Positions 1-7,771 of a stretch of 32,936 nt of DNA are shown here, piece by piece. The position numbers and the translations under genes were made by a program. The notes below the pieces were generated by a model that searched no databases, was not told where the DNA came from, and saw only the letters and a program-made list of their open reading frames with translations. This DNA is from Victivallales bacterium (lineage in GTDB: Bacteria > Verrucomicrobiota > Lentisphaeria > Oligosphaerales > Lenti-02). The stretch is taken from assembly GCA_003245525.1 (NCBI GenBank), contig QKCY01000447.1:1-32936 (forward strand), given 5' to 3'. Position 1 is the first letter of the stretch. Every line of letters starts with the position of its first letter.

Positions 1-38
1 GGGAACGCCGAGCACCAGCTCGGCGTTCCGGAAGACAG

Positions 39-64
39 AAAAACCGCCGAGCTGGTGCTCGGCG
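39..64 (-). terminator. Second copy of the same intrinsic terminator
   Basis: The minus strand carries a 7-bp GC stem (CGCCGAG / CTCGGCG, loop CACCAG) followed by GGTTTTTCTGTC, identical in the linker to the proximal copy about 97 bp away. It would act as a back-up terminator for the leftward gene. Confidence 0.6.
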
Positions 65-135
65 CTCCCAGGGGGGGGCTGCCGGGTTTGGGATGGGGGG
101 AGTGCCGATCGGGAGATCGGCGTTCCGGAAGACAG

Positions 136-162
136 AAAAACCGCCGAGCTGGTGCTCGGCGG
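136..162 (-). terminator. Intrinsic terminator for the isomerase-like gene (proximal copy)
   Basis: Read on the minus strand, CCGCCGAG-loop-CTCGGCGG (8-bp GC stem, 6-nt loop) is followed at once by TTTTTCTGTCTT. It starts 38 nt after the stop codon of the leftward isomerase-like gene. It is the second hairpin of repeat unit 2, so a repeat element appears to supply the terminator. Confidence 0.75.
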
Positions 163-199
163 TTCTGGGGGGGCTGTTCAGGCGGGGAGCCGCCTTGGC

Positions 200-1651
200 C
201 TATTCGCCGACGATGACGGACTCGATACCGAGGCAGTCGGCGATCTTGGCGATGGTGGTGGCGTGGTGGCCGATGCCGAGGGCGAAGTGGTGGGTGGGGC
301 CTTCGGCGACCCAGCGCTTCAGGAAGGTGCGCACATCGGGCTTGAAGCGGCCGTGGGTGTTGGTGTTGCCGGTGGGCGGAATGGGCCAGCGCACGGACTC
401 GCCTTCGGCGATGACGAACTTGAAGGAGCCGTCGGCCTTGACCCCGATGCTGAGCATGGTGATCGGGCCTTCCTTGATCTGGAACTCGACCCCGGCCCCG
501 GAGCCGGGCTTGCCGTGGTACTTGGCGAGGCTGCGCAGGACGGGCTTGCCGTCGGCGATGTTCAGGTGGTGGGGACCATCGTGGCCGACGAGCACGGAGT
601 CGCGCGCGAAGTCGATGGGATGGAACTCCGCGAAGCTGCCGCCGATGTCCAGCCGGTCCATGATGAGCATGGCGATGCAGGTCTTGATGTCGAACTCGCC
701 GCACATGGGGAATCCGGCGGCGCAGAGGAGGGAGTTGCCGACGATGAGGTTGGTGACCACCTGGCGCATTTCGCTGCCCGCCTCGGCCTCGTAGTAGTAG
801 GCCAGGCCGTCGAGTTGCTTGGTGCCGACGAAGCGGTCGAGGGCCAGGGCCACGCGGGCGGCCATGGTCAGATCCTCGTCGTTGAGGCGGCTGGTGAGGG
901 GGTCGCTGACCGGGTCGGGGGTGGCGAAGAAGGCGAGGATCTCCTCCTTCTTGGCGGCGAGTTCGGCGGGCTCCACGGCGCGGTAGGCGCGGAGGATGTC
1001 GTCGGGCTCGCACTGCACGACATGGCAGCCGAAGGCGGCGGTGACGGCGGTGGGGTCGGTATGCATGTCGAGCATGGCTTCGAGCACGTGGCCCATATGG
1101 CCGATGCGGGCCTGGCGCAGGTCGTGGAGGACCTTGGCGATGGAGCACCATTCGGCGAGTTCGGCGTCGGCCGCCGGGTCGTCGTGGAGCATGCCGAGGA
1201 TGAGCGGCGGCGCGGGGCGGCCCATGCGGATGGCGACACCGGTGAACTCCGGCACGCTGCACAGGTCGTCGTTACAGAGCTGCATGTAGGTGTTGCCGCG
1301 CGGGTAGTCCATGGCGGCCAGGGGCTGGAGGGCGACCAGCACGATAGGCAGGTCAAGGGAGCGGGCGAGCACGCCGAAGGTGGAACTGGTGGCGTAGGTC
1401 ACCATGTCGATGAAAAGCACGTCCAGGTCGGCGGCCTTGATCTTGGGCAGGGCGGCATAGGCGACCGTAGCCTGGTCGACCATACCGAAATCCACCACCT
1501 CGACCCCGTTGCCGGTCAGGCGCTCCTTGAGCACCTCGGCCTTGCCCATCAGTTCGTCGAGCAATCCGGGGAACTGGTCCCAGTAGACATGGTGGCCGAC
1601 GGACAGGAGGCCCACGCGGGCCATCAAGGGCTTTCTACGCTCCACTCGCAT
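200..1651 (-). CDS. L-arabinose/L-fucose isomerase-family protein
   Basis: This is a roughly 483-aa protein resembling the arabinose/fucose isomerase fold, which interconverts aldoses and ketoses using a divalent metal. In order it shows an N-terminal Rossmann-like part (ARVGLLSVGHHVYWDQ), a middle domain, and C-terminal acidic and His motifs that match the family active site: CGEFD, FAEFHPID, VGHDGPHH and a late HHFALGIGHH. These would supply the two Glu and two His metal ligands. The ATG at 1651 is preferred because AAGGAG lies 9 nt upstream; a GTG at 1657 and an ATG at 1624 are alternatives. It ends 38 nt before a terminator-like repeat. The true sugar substrate cannot be told from sequence, and divergent family members may not act on arabinose or fucose. 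It follows rpsU, but a strong terminator lies between them and I found no clear promoter of its own. Confidence 0.8.
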   Translation of the reverse strand: MRVERRKPLMARVGLLSVGHHVYWDQFPGLLDELMGKAEVLKERLTGNGVEVVDFGMVDQATVAYAALPKIKAADLDVLFIDMVTYATSSTFGVLARSLDLPIVLVALQPLAAMDYPRGNTYMQLCNDDLCSVPEFTGVAIRMGRPAPPLILGMLHDDPAADAELAEWCSIAKVLHDLRQARIGHMGHVLEAMLDMHTDPTAVTAAFGCHVVQCEPDDILRAYRAVEPAELAAKKEEILAFFATPDPVSDPLTSRLNDEDLTMAARVALALDRFVGTKQLDGLAYYYEAEAGSEMRQVVTNLIVGNSLLCAAGFPMCGEFDIKTCIAMLIMDRLDIGGSFAEFHPIDFARDSVLVGHDGPHHLNIADGKPVLRSLAKYHGKPGSGAGVEFQIKEGPITMLSIGVKADGSFKFVIAEGESVRWPIPPTGNTNTHGRFKPDVRTFLKRWVAEGPTHHFALGIGHHATTIAKIADCLGIESVIVGE

Positions 1652-1703
1652 TGGCACGGCTCCTTGGCTAGGTCATCCACTCGCGGGAAAGGGGGAAAAG
1701 GGA

Positions 1704-1736
1704 AACGGGACGACCACCGAGGGTGATCGTCCCGTT
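1704..1736 (-). terminator. Strong intrinsic terminator after rpsU
   Basis: A perfect 10-bp stem (AACGGGACGA / TCGTCCCGTT) extends through one mismatch into a further 4 bp (CACC/GGTG) closing a GAG loop. On the minus strand it is followed by TCCCTTTTCCCCCTTT, a pyrimidine-rich, moderately T-rich tail. It lies 45 nt past the rpsU stop and fits the end of the sigma factor-rpsU transcript. Between it and rpsU is a purine run (pyrimidines on the transcript). Confidence 0.75.
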
Positions 1737-1780
1737 GTACGTCTAGTTACGACGATGAGGGGGAGGGGAGGAGAGAGAGG

Positions 1781-1942
1781 CTAGTGGGACCGTCTCTTCT
1801 TCCGGCGGTTCACTTCGCTCGGCTTCTCGTAGTGCCGACGATTGCGCAACTCCTTCATCGTACCTTCTTTGTCCAACTTCTTCTTGAGTCGACGCAACGC
1901 CCGATCAACGGGTTCGCCCTTACGACTGCGTACTTCCGACAT
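1781..1942 (-). CDS. rpsU: 30S ribosomal protein S21
   Basis: A 53-aa basic protein is encoded on the minus strand; it is too short for the ORF track, which lists only shadows here. The translation begins MSEVRSRKGEPVDRALRRLK and ends RRKKRRSH. It carries S21 hallmarks: the ALRRLKKKLDKEG segment, the KELRNRRHYEKPS segment and a highly basic C-terminus. S21 is a late-assembling small-subunit protein near the anti-Shine-Dalgarno region of 16S rRNA. The start is supported by AAGGGGGTG about 9 nt upstream of the ATG. It lies 38 nt downstream of the sigma-factor stop codon on the same strand and is followed by a strong terminator, so the two are probably co-transcribed. In enterobacteria rpsU is grouped with dnaG and rpoD; here the sigma gene comes first. 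Confidence 0.95.
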   Translation of the reverse strand: MSEVRSRKGEPVDRALRRLKKKLDKEGTMKELRNRRHYEKPSEVNRRKKRRSH

Positions 1943-1980
1943 GCTTTGTTCACCCCCTTTCGTATCGGTCTGTGCCTGGG

Positions 1981-2817
1981 TTAGTCGTGGTCCAAGGGGA
2001 CCGCTTCAGCGCCAAGCATGGCTCGTAGTTTCATCAAGGCCCGGTACTGGATCTGGCGGACCCGTTCGCGCGTGCAGCCCACATGCTGGCTGACTTCCTC
2101 GAGGGTGCGCGGCGGTTCGCCGTTCAGTCCGAAACGCATATTCAGAATGGTCTGCTCCCGTTCGTCGAGTTGTTCGCGGATCACCTCTTGCAGGTGTTCG
2201 GCCATGAGCACCCGTTCCAGGATGCTGTCGGGACTGTCGCTTTCGCTGTCGGGGATCACGTCCTCGTAGTCGCCGGCGTCTTCGCCGCCCAACGCATCAC
2301 TGAGGGAGATACCCCGCACATCGGCCTGCTTGAGCCACGCCACCGTCTTGAGGCTGAACTCGCTGGCCTCGGCGATCTCCTGGTCGGTCGGTTCCCGGCC
2401 AAGGTCCTCGGTGAGCGAGCGGGTGATGTTGCGCACTTTGCCCAAGCGCACAGCCGACTGGATCGGCACCCGGACGGTCCGGCTCTGGTTGGCCAGAGCC
2501 CGGCGCATGGCCTGCTTGATCCACCAGGAGGAGTAGCTGCTGAACTTGGCTCCCTTGGCCGGATCGAACCGGTCTGCGGCTCGGATCAGTCCCACATTGC
2601 CTTCCGCGATCAGGTCGCAGAGGGGGAGGCCCAGTCCCCGGAAATCATAGGCGATTTTGACCACCAGACGCAGGTTGCTGCGGATCAGTTTCTTCTTGGC
2701 TTCTTCGGAACCAGCGTGAATCTGCTCGGCGAGTTGGACTTCGTCGTCCTCGCTGAGGAGCGGAAATCGCATAATATCGTGCATGTACTGCCGAATACTA
2801 TCGCCGCCGTCACGCAT
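1981..2817 (-). CDS. Sigma-70 family RNA polymerase sigma factor (RpoD/RpoS-like)
   Basis: This 278-aa protein directs RNA polymerase to promoters. It has region 1.2/2.1 (IRQYMHDIMRFPLLS), region 2 (NLRLVVKIAYDFRGLGLPL, DLIAEGNVGLIRAADRFDP, FSSYSSWWIKQAMRRALA), region 3 (VRLGKVRNITRSLTEDLGREP) and region 4 with a helix-turn-helix (TLEEVSQHVGCTRERVRQIQ). It lacks the long N-terminal region 1.1, so it fits a group 2 (RpoS-like) sigma better than a full primary RpoD; this is inference. The ORF track starts at 3114, but the first 99 codons overlap mfd and look non-coding. The ATG at 2817 has an excellent ribosome site (GGAGG, 6 nt spacing) and gives the expected domain start. It is the first gene of a unit with rpsU. 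Confidence 0.95.
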   Translation of the reverse strand: MRDGGDSIRQYMHDIMRFPLLSEDDEVQLAEQIHAGSEEAKKKLIRSNLRLVVKIAYDFRGLGLPLCDLIAEGNVGLIRAADRFDPAKGAKFSSYSSWWIKQAMRRALANQSRTVRVPIQSAVRLGKVRNITRSLTEDLGREPTDQEIAEASEFSLKTVAWLKQADVRGISLSDALGGEDAGDYEDVIPDSESDSPDSILERVLMAEHLQEVIREQLDEREQTILNMRFGLNGEPPRTLEEVSQHVGCTRERVRQIQYRALMKLRAMLGAEAVPLDHD

Positions 2818-2937
2818 TCGTTTCCTCCGGGTGAGGCTAGGCAGGGACTCCGGGGCAAAAGCGGGGAAGGAGCGGGTGGGGTTCCGGCCCCGCTTCTTCC
2901 CATCTGTCAGCGGAGCCTCGCCTCGTAGACCCGGGCT

Positions 2938-2965
2938 ACTATATTCCCCAGACCACACGGTGCAA
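2938..2965 (-). promoter_or_regulatory. Putative promoter of the sigma factor-rpsU unit
   Basis: On the minus strand TTGCAC, a 16-bp spacer and TATAGT (5 of 6 to consensus) lie about 120 bp upstream of the sigma start. The implied leader of over 100 nt contains an 8-bp inverted repeat (AAGCGGGG at 2859-2866 with CCCCGCTT at 2888-2895). The same AT-rich core on the plus strand reads TATATT (2940-2945) and could serve mfd, so the two divergent promoters may overlap. Confidence 0.5.
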
Positions 2966-2979
2966 CGCAAAAGAATCGC

Positions 2980-5900
2980 ATGGAATCGTGGCGTAATCAA
3001 CTGGCAGCGTGGGCGAAAACGTCGTCTGGGGCTCCGGAACGGCGGCGAATCCTGCTGCCCGATAGCGGCTGCGTGGCTCCGGCAGTGGCCCGTCTGGCGA
3101 CGCAATGCTCTCATCGGCTGGTGGTTGTGTCTCCGGACTCAGCCCGGTCCGAACGTTTGGCCGCGAACTTGGCCGCCTATCTGGATTTGCTCGGGGATTC
3201 CCGGCCGATCATGCAAGTGCCGGAAGTGGTGGGGCCCAACCGCAGCCAATGGCAACCCGAGAACGAGGCGGCCCGCTGCGCGGCCCTGGAGGGCATTCTC
3301 GGCGGGCAGCCGGGAGTTTTCGTCCTGACAGTCCAGTCGCTGCTGAGTCCGGTCATCTCGCCGGTGGGTTTCATGGAACGGACCTTCACGCTGCGGGTGG
3401 GCGACCGGGACTGGGAGCCGGAGGCCCTGGCCCGCCGGCTGGTGGAACTGGACTACGACAGCGAACTGGAGGTGCAGGCCCCCGGCGAGTTCGCCCGGCG
3501 CGGCGGCCTGATGGACATCTACTCCCCGCTCTGCGACGCCCCCGTGCGCATCGAGTTCTTCGGCGACGAAATCGAGTCGATGCGCTTGTTTCTGCCGGAC
3601 AGCCAGCGTTCGTTCCGCCCGGTCGAGGAGTTGCGGATTGTGCCGCGCGGCATGGTGGTGACCGATCCGGAGGGCCACGAAGCGGCCTGTGTCCGCGACT
3701 ACTTCGCCGCCGACGTGCCCTTTGCCGTGGTGGAGCCCGAGGCCGTTGCCGAGCACCTCGGCACCTTTGGCGACGCGGCCATGGTCGCCACCTGGCAGGA
3801 ACTGCGCGACCAGCTTCCGCACGCGGCGTTCTTGACCTGGGACGTGGGCGGCGGCGAGGAGGTCACCGGTCCCGTTGCCGGCGAGGAACGGGTGGACTGC
3901 GTGGGGCTCGGGCACGAACTGAGCATGCTCCTCCCCGAACTGGGCGAGGAGGGGGCGATCCTGCATTGGCAGCAGTTGCGCGATGCCCTGATCGGCTGGC
4001 AGCGGCGCGGCTTCGCGATTGTCATCGGCTTGGCGGAGGAGGGCGAGCGGGATCGTTTCGCCCAGATGCTGGCGGACGATCCGCTGACCCGGGGCCTCTC
4101 CCTGGCCGTGGAGTCGGTGCGGTTGGAGGCGGGCGTGCTCTTCCCCGACGCCCGGTTGGTCCTGTTGAGCGAGCGCGAAGCATTCGGGCGTGCGCCGGAC
4201 ATGCGCCGCCGCCGGACCAGCCGCTACCACCTGGACGAGGCCACGGCGGACGGCATGGATCTGGAGGAGGGCGGTTACGCGGTCCATGCCTCCCATGGCA
4301 TCTGCCTGTTCCATGGCATCACCCATCTGGAGGTCAATGGCGAGATCCAGGAGGTGATGGAGCTGGAGTTTGCCGACGATGCGCGGCTCTACGTGCCGCT
4401 CGACCAGGCCTTCCTGGTGGCCCGCTACGTGGGTGGCAGCAAGAAGCTGCCGTCTCTGAGCAAGCTCGGCGGTGCCGCCTGGAAGAACGCCCGCGAGGCC
4501 GCCGCCACGGCGGCTTGGGACCTGGCCGCGGAACTCCTCCGCCTGGAGGCCATGCGCCAACACGCGCAAGGGGCCAGTTTCCCCCCGTCGCCGGACTGGG
4601 AGACCTCCTTCGCCCGCAGTTTCCCCTACAACGAGACGCCCGACCAGACCAAGGCCATCGAGGACGTACTCGGCGATCTGGCCAGCGGCAAGCCCACCGA
4701 CCGCCTGCTTTGCGGCGATGTGGGCTACGGCAAGACCGAGGTGGCCATGCGGGCCGCCTTCCGCGCCGTGGTCAACGGCAAACAGGTCGCCGTGCTGGTG
4801 CCCACCACCGTGCTCGCCCAGCAGCACCACCGCACCTTCACCGAACGCATGGCCGGGTACCCGGTGAACATCGAGGTGCTGAACCGGTTCCGCACCAAGG
4901 GCGAGCAGCGCCATGTGCTGGAGCGGCTCTCGGCAGGCGGGGTGGACATCGTGATCGGCACCCACCGCCTGCTCCAGAAGGATGTCCACTTCGCCGATCT
5001 CGGCCTGCTGATCGTGGACGAGGAACAGCGTTTCGGCGTCCGTCACAAGCAGAAGCTGAAGCAGTTGCGGGCCAGCCTCGACATTCTCACGATGACCGCC
5101 ACGCCGATCCCCCGGACGCTCTACTTCAGCCTCAGCGGCATCCGCAATCTGAGCACGATCATGACCGCCCCGGCCGAGCGGCTGCCGGTGAACACCATCG
5201 TGGCCCAGTATGACAAGCACCTGATCCGCCAGGCGGTGCTGCGCGAACTGGAGCGCGGCGGCCAGGTCTACTACCTGCACAACCGGGTGCGCACCATCGA
5301 GCGCGAGGCCTTCCGGCTGGGCCAGGTGGTGCCCGAGGCCCGGATCGGGGTCGGCCACGGCCAGATGACGCCCCACGAACTGGAGGAGGTGATGACCCGG
5401 TTCGTCACCGGCGAGATCGACGTGCTCGTCTGCACCACCATCATCGAGTCCGGCATCGACATCCCCAACGCGAACACGATCGTCATCGACCGGGCCGACC
5501 GCTTTGGCTTGGCCGAGATGTACCAGCTCCGGGGCCGCGTGGGCCGCTACCACAACCAGGCCTACGCCTATCTGCTCCTCCCGCCCAGCAACATCCTCAC
5601 CAAGGACGCGCGCGACCGGCTCAACGCGATCCGCAAGTACACCCACCTCGGGGCCGGGTTCAAGCTGGCGCTGCGCGACCTGGAGATCCGTGGCGCGGGC
5701 AATATCCTGGGGTCCGAACAGAGCGGACACATCGCCGCCGTCGGTTTCGAACTCTACTGCGACCTACTCAAGGAAGCGGTCGCCCGGCTCGACCACCGCC
5801 AGCCGGACGTGGCCCGACCGATCCCCGTGGATCTGGACCGCCTCGTCTTCGCTGCCGAGGACCGCGTGGGACGCTCCACCGCGGCCCTGCCTGCCGACTA

Positions 5901-6213
5901 CATTCCCGGCGACGTCCGTCGGATCGAGCTGTACCGCCGGATCGCCCGCGTGGCCAAGCTGGAACAGGTGGACGATCTGGCCAAGGAACTGGCGGACCGT
6001 TTCGGTCCCTTGCCGAACTCGGTCGAGACCCTGCTGGCCGTAGCCCGCGTGCGCTGCCTCGCCCGCGCCGCGAAGGTGACCAGCGTCCGGGTATGGGACC
6101 GCCGGGTCTATCTGGAGACCGCCCGCGGCCTGCTCAAGCCCCAGGGCAACTCCTTGCCGCTCCTCCATTCCGACGACGGTCGCGCCCAACTCGGCGAACT
6201 GGCCCACCGCTAG
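2980..6213 (+). CDS. mfd: Transcription-repair coupling factor Mfd
   Basis: This 1077-aa DNA translocase removes RNA polymerase stalled at lesions and recruits UvrA. In order it has a UvrB-like N-terminal module (about 1-400, with GEFARRGGLMDIYSPL), a CarD-like RNA polymerase-interacting domain (about 425-485, YAVHASHGICLFHGI), and the RecG-like helicase core with Walker A GDVGYGKTE (about 578-586), DEEQRFG (about 680) and TATPIPRTL. A C-terminal D7-type domain follows (LADRFGPLPNSVETLL). It is slightly shorter than the usual about 1150 aa, but all domains are present. No strong ribosome site is visible before the ATG; the residues from MESWRNQL onward match a normal start. It is divergent from the sigma gene and 143 nt upstream of the next plus-strand gene. 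Confidence 0.97.
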   Translation: MESWRNQLAAWAKTSSGAPERRRILLPDSGCVAPAVARLATQCSHRLVVVSPDSARSERLAANLAAYLDLLGDSRPIMQVPEVVGPNRSQWQPENEAARCAALEGILGGQPGVFVLTVQSLLSPVISPVGFMERTFTLRVGDRDWEPEALARRLVELDYDSELEVQAPGEFARRGGLMDIYSPLCDAPVRIEFFGDEIESMRLFLPDSQRSFRPVEELRIVPRGMVVTDPEGHEAACVRDYFAADVPFAVVEPEAVAEHLGTFGDAAMVATWQELRDQLPHAAFLTWDVGGGEEVTGPVAGEERVDCVGLGHELSMLLPELGEEGAILHWQQLRDALIGWQRRGFAIVIGLAEEGERDRFAQMLADDPLTRGLSLAVESVRLEAGVLFPDARLVLLSEREAFGRAPDMRRRRTSRYHLDEATADGMDLEEGGYAVHASHGICLFHGITHLEVNGEIQEVMELEFADDARLYVPLDQAFLVARYVGGSKKLPSLSKLGGAAWKNAREAAATAAWDLAAELLRLEAMRQHAQGASFPPSPDWETSFARSFPYNETPDQTKAIEDVLGDLASGKPTDRLLCGDVGYGKTEVAMRAAFRAVVNGKQVAVLVPTTVLAQQHHRTFTERMAGYPVNIEVLNRFRTKGEQRHVLERLSAGGVDIVIGTHRLLQKDVHFADLGLLIVDEEQRFGVRHKQKLKQLRASLDILTMTATPIPRTLYFSLSGIRNLSTIMTAPAERLPVNTIVAQYDKHLIRQAVLRELERGGQVYYLHNRVRTIEREAFRLGQVVPEARIGVGHGQMTPHELEEVMTRFVTGEIDVLVCTTIIESGIDIPNANTIVIDRADRFGLAEMYQLRGRVGRYHNQAYAYLLLPPSNILTKDARDRLNAIRKYTHLGAGFKLALRDLEIRGAGNILGSEQSGHIAAVGFELYCDLLKEAVARLDHRQPDVARPIPVDLDRLVFAAEDRVGRSTAALPADYIPGDVRRIELYRRIARVAKLEQVDDLAKELADRFGPLPNSVETLLAVARVRCLARAAKVTSVRVWDRRVYLETARGLLKPQGNSLPLLHSDDGRAQLGELAHR

Positions 6214-6232
6214 TCTCCCACCAGCGCCTGCG

Positions 6233-6261
6233 TTGGCAAGTGGGGGTGCGGACCTTACATT
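6233..6261 (+). promoter_or_regulatory. Putative promoter of the obg-upp-uracil permease cluster
   Basis: TTGGCA (5 of 6), a 17-bp spacer and TACATT (4 of 6) lie about 96 bp upstream of the small coiled-coil gene and 20 bp after mfd. This would let the cluster be transcribed independently of mfd. Confidence 0.5.
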
Positions 6262-6356
6262 AAGGGGATGGTTCCGACTGCCCAATCACGCATCGGGTTC
6301 GCGTGGTGCTTGCGTATGCGACGGGGGGTCGTGGTTCGTTCCTACGGAGATATGCG

Positions 6357-6635
6357 ATGAAGAGCGCCTTCGAACTGGCGATGGAGCGCCTGGGCGGCGG
6401 TCCCCTGCGCGAATATACGGCGGCCCAGAAGGAGCAGTTGGCCGAGGTCGACCGCGCCTACGACGCGCGGATCGCCCAGGCCCGCCTGCAGGCCGAGACG
6501 GCCATCCGGGCGGCAGCGAGCGATCCGGCCAAGCAGCAGGAGTTGCAGGCCCGGTTGGCGACCGATGTCGCCACTTTCGAGGAGCGGCGGCAACGGGACA
6601 AGGACGAGCTGCGCAAGCGGTTCGATGCGGAGTAG
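6357..6635 (+). CDS. Small charged coiled-coil protein, unknown function
   Basis: This 92-aa protein starts MKSAFELAMERLGGGPLREY and is then almost entirely helical, with many Glu, Arg, Lys, Gln and Ala (EQLAEVDRAYDARIAQARLQ and the C-terminal ERRQRDKDELRKRF). No signal peptide or membrane segment is seen. The ATG at 6357 is chosen over the ORF-track start at 6303 because GGAG sits 7 nt upstream. It ends 3 nt before the Obg start codon, which implies tight co-translation with obg. I do not assign a function. From memory, short proteins with a similar MKSAFELAMERL opening occur in other genomes, but this is unverified. A role alongside Obg or ribosomes is possible from position alone. Confidence 0.8.
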   Translation: MKSAFELAMERLGGGPLREYTAAQKEQLAEVDRAYDARIAQARLQAETAIRAAASDPAKQQELQARLATDVATFEERRQRDKDELRKRFDAE

Positions 6636-6638
6636 CCT

Positions 6639-7739
6639 ATGTTCGTCGATCAAGCGAAGGTGTTTGTGCAGGCCGGTGCCGGAGGCGACGGGTGCGCCAG
6701 TTTCCGCCGCGAGCGGTTTGTGCCGAAGGGCGGGCCGGACGGCGGCGACGGCGGACCGGGCGGTTCGGTGATCTTCCGGGCGGTGACCGGCGAGCAGAGC
6801 CTGGTCAATCTGCGTTTCCAGCAGCATTGGCGGGCGGAGCGGGGTTTCCACGGCAAGGGCAAAGGCCAGCATGGCCACCGGGGCCAGGACTGCATCGTCG
6901 AGGTGCCCTTGGGCACGATGGTGTGGGACGAGGAGACCGACGAGCTGCTGGTGGATCTGACCGAGGTGGGCCAGGAGTTCATCGTCGCCCAGGGCGGCGC
7001 GGGCGGCCGGGGCAACTGCCGCTATGTCTCCTCGGTGAACCGGGCTCCGACAAAATGTACCCCCGGCAAGCCGGGCGAGGAGCGTTGGGTCCGCGCGGTG
7101 ATGAAGACCATCGCCGACGTGGGCCTGGTGGGCTATCCCAATGCCGGGAAATCCACCCTCATCACTGCCATCTCCGACGCCCATCCCAAGACGGCGCCCT
7201 ATCCCTTCACCACGCTGCATCCCAATGTGGGGGTGGTGGAGTTCGAGGATTTCTTCCGCTTCACCGTGGCCGATATTCCCGGCCTGATCGACGGGGCCCA
7301 TGACAATGTGGGCCTAGGGCACGCCTTCCTGCGCCATATCGAGCGCTGCCATGCGCTCGCCTATGTGCTGGATATGGGCGGGGTGGACGGCCGCGACCCG
7401 CTGGAGGATCTGAAGCACCTCCGGGCCGAGTTGGAGATGTACCAGGAGGGGCTCAGCGAGCGTCCTTGCATTCTGGTCGCCAACAAGATGGACCTCGACG
7501 GGGCACCCGAGAACCTGGAGCGCCTGCGGGCCGAGGAGCCGTACCCGGTGATTCCCATTTCCGCCGAGATCGAGGAGAACACCGCCGAGGTCGTGCGGAT
7601 TCTGCGGGAGTTGGTCACCGAGTTGCGCGAACGCGAGGCTGAGCGCAAGCAGCGGGAGAAGGAGGCCAACGCGCCAGCAACGCTCCCGCCGGTGCTGGAC
7701 ATGGAGCCGCCTACGATGGAGCCGCCTACGGAGGAATAG
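6639..7739 (+). CDS. obg: GTPase Obg/CgtA
   Basis: This is a 366-aa essential GTPase linked to large ribosomal subunit assembly and stress control. The N-terminal Obg fold is Gly-rich (VQAGAGGDGCASFRRERFVP, GGKGGRGN-like GGAGGRGNCRYVS). The G domain carries G1 GYPNAGKST (about 165-173), G3 DIPGLIDGAHDNVGLG, G4 NKMDL (about 282) and G5 ISAEI. After the G domain there is only a charged Arg/Glu-rich tail with two near-repeats of MEPPTMEPPTEE; no full OCT domain is seen. It begins 3 nt after the coiled-coil gene and ends 32 nt before upp, so the four genes likely form one operon. Confidence 0.97.
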   Translation: MFVDQAKVFVQAGAGGDGCASFRRERFVPKGGPDGGDGGPGGSVIFRAVTGEQSLVNLRFQQHWRAERGFHGKGKGQHGHRGQDCIVEVPLGTMVWDEETDELLVDLTEVGQEFIVAQGGAGGRGNCRYVSSVNRAPTKCTPGKPGEERWVRAVMKTIADVGLVGYPNAGKSTLITAISDAHPKTAPYPFTTLHPNVGVVEFEDFFRFTVADIPGLIDGAHDNVGLGHAFLRHIERCHALAYVLDMGGVDGRDPLEDLKHLRAELEMYQEGLSERPCILVANKMDLDGAPENLERLRAEEPYPVIPISAEIEENTAEVVRILRELVTELREREAERKQREKEANAPATLPPVLDMEPPTMEPPTEE

Positions 7740-7771
7740 CCTCCCGTTCACTTGCCGAGGGACGGTACCCC

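Larger units (their letters stand above)
2..162. repeat. Two tandem two-hairpin repeat units with a conserved linker
   Basis: Unit 1 (about 2-64) is a hairpin with 11-bp arms (GGAACGCCGAG / CTCGGCGTTCC, loop CACCAG), a linker, then a second hairpin (CGCCGAG, loop CTGGTG, CTCGGCG). Unit 2 (about 104-162) has a different first hairpin (GCCGATC, loop GGGA, GATCGGC), the same linker (TTCCGGAAGACAGAAAAA) and the same second hairpin. A 43-bp direct repeat is shared, at 21-63 and 118-160. The first hairpins differ in both arms but each pairs perfectly. No coding function is evident; the ORF at 93-794 that crosses here is a shadow. Confidence 0.85.

Noticed and set aside
2-162. CRISPR array
   Set aside because: Only two units with palindromic hairpins and no unique spacers of uniform length; no cas genes nearby.
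152-1726. 524-aa plus-strand ORF opposite the isomerase-like gene
   Set aside because: Repetitive Gly/Val/Glu/His-rich translation with no domain; it is the complement of a gene with clear active-site motifs.
1784-1984. 66-aa plus-strand ORF
   Set aside because: It is the complement of rpsU.
3139-5730. 863-aa minus-strand ORF
   Set aside because: Complement shadow of mfd; His/Gln/Ala-rich and without any recognisable motif.
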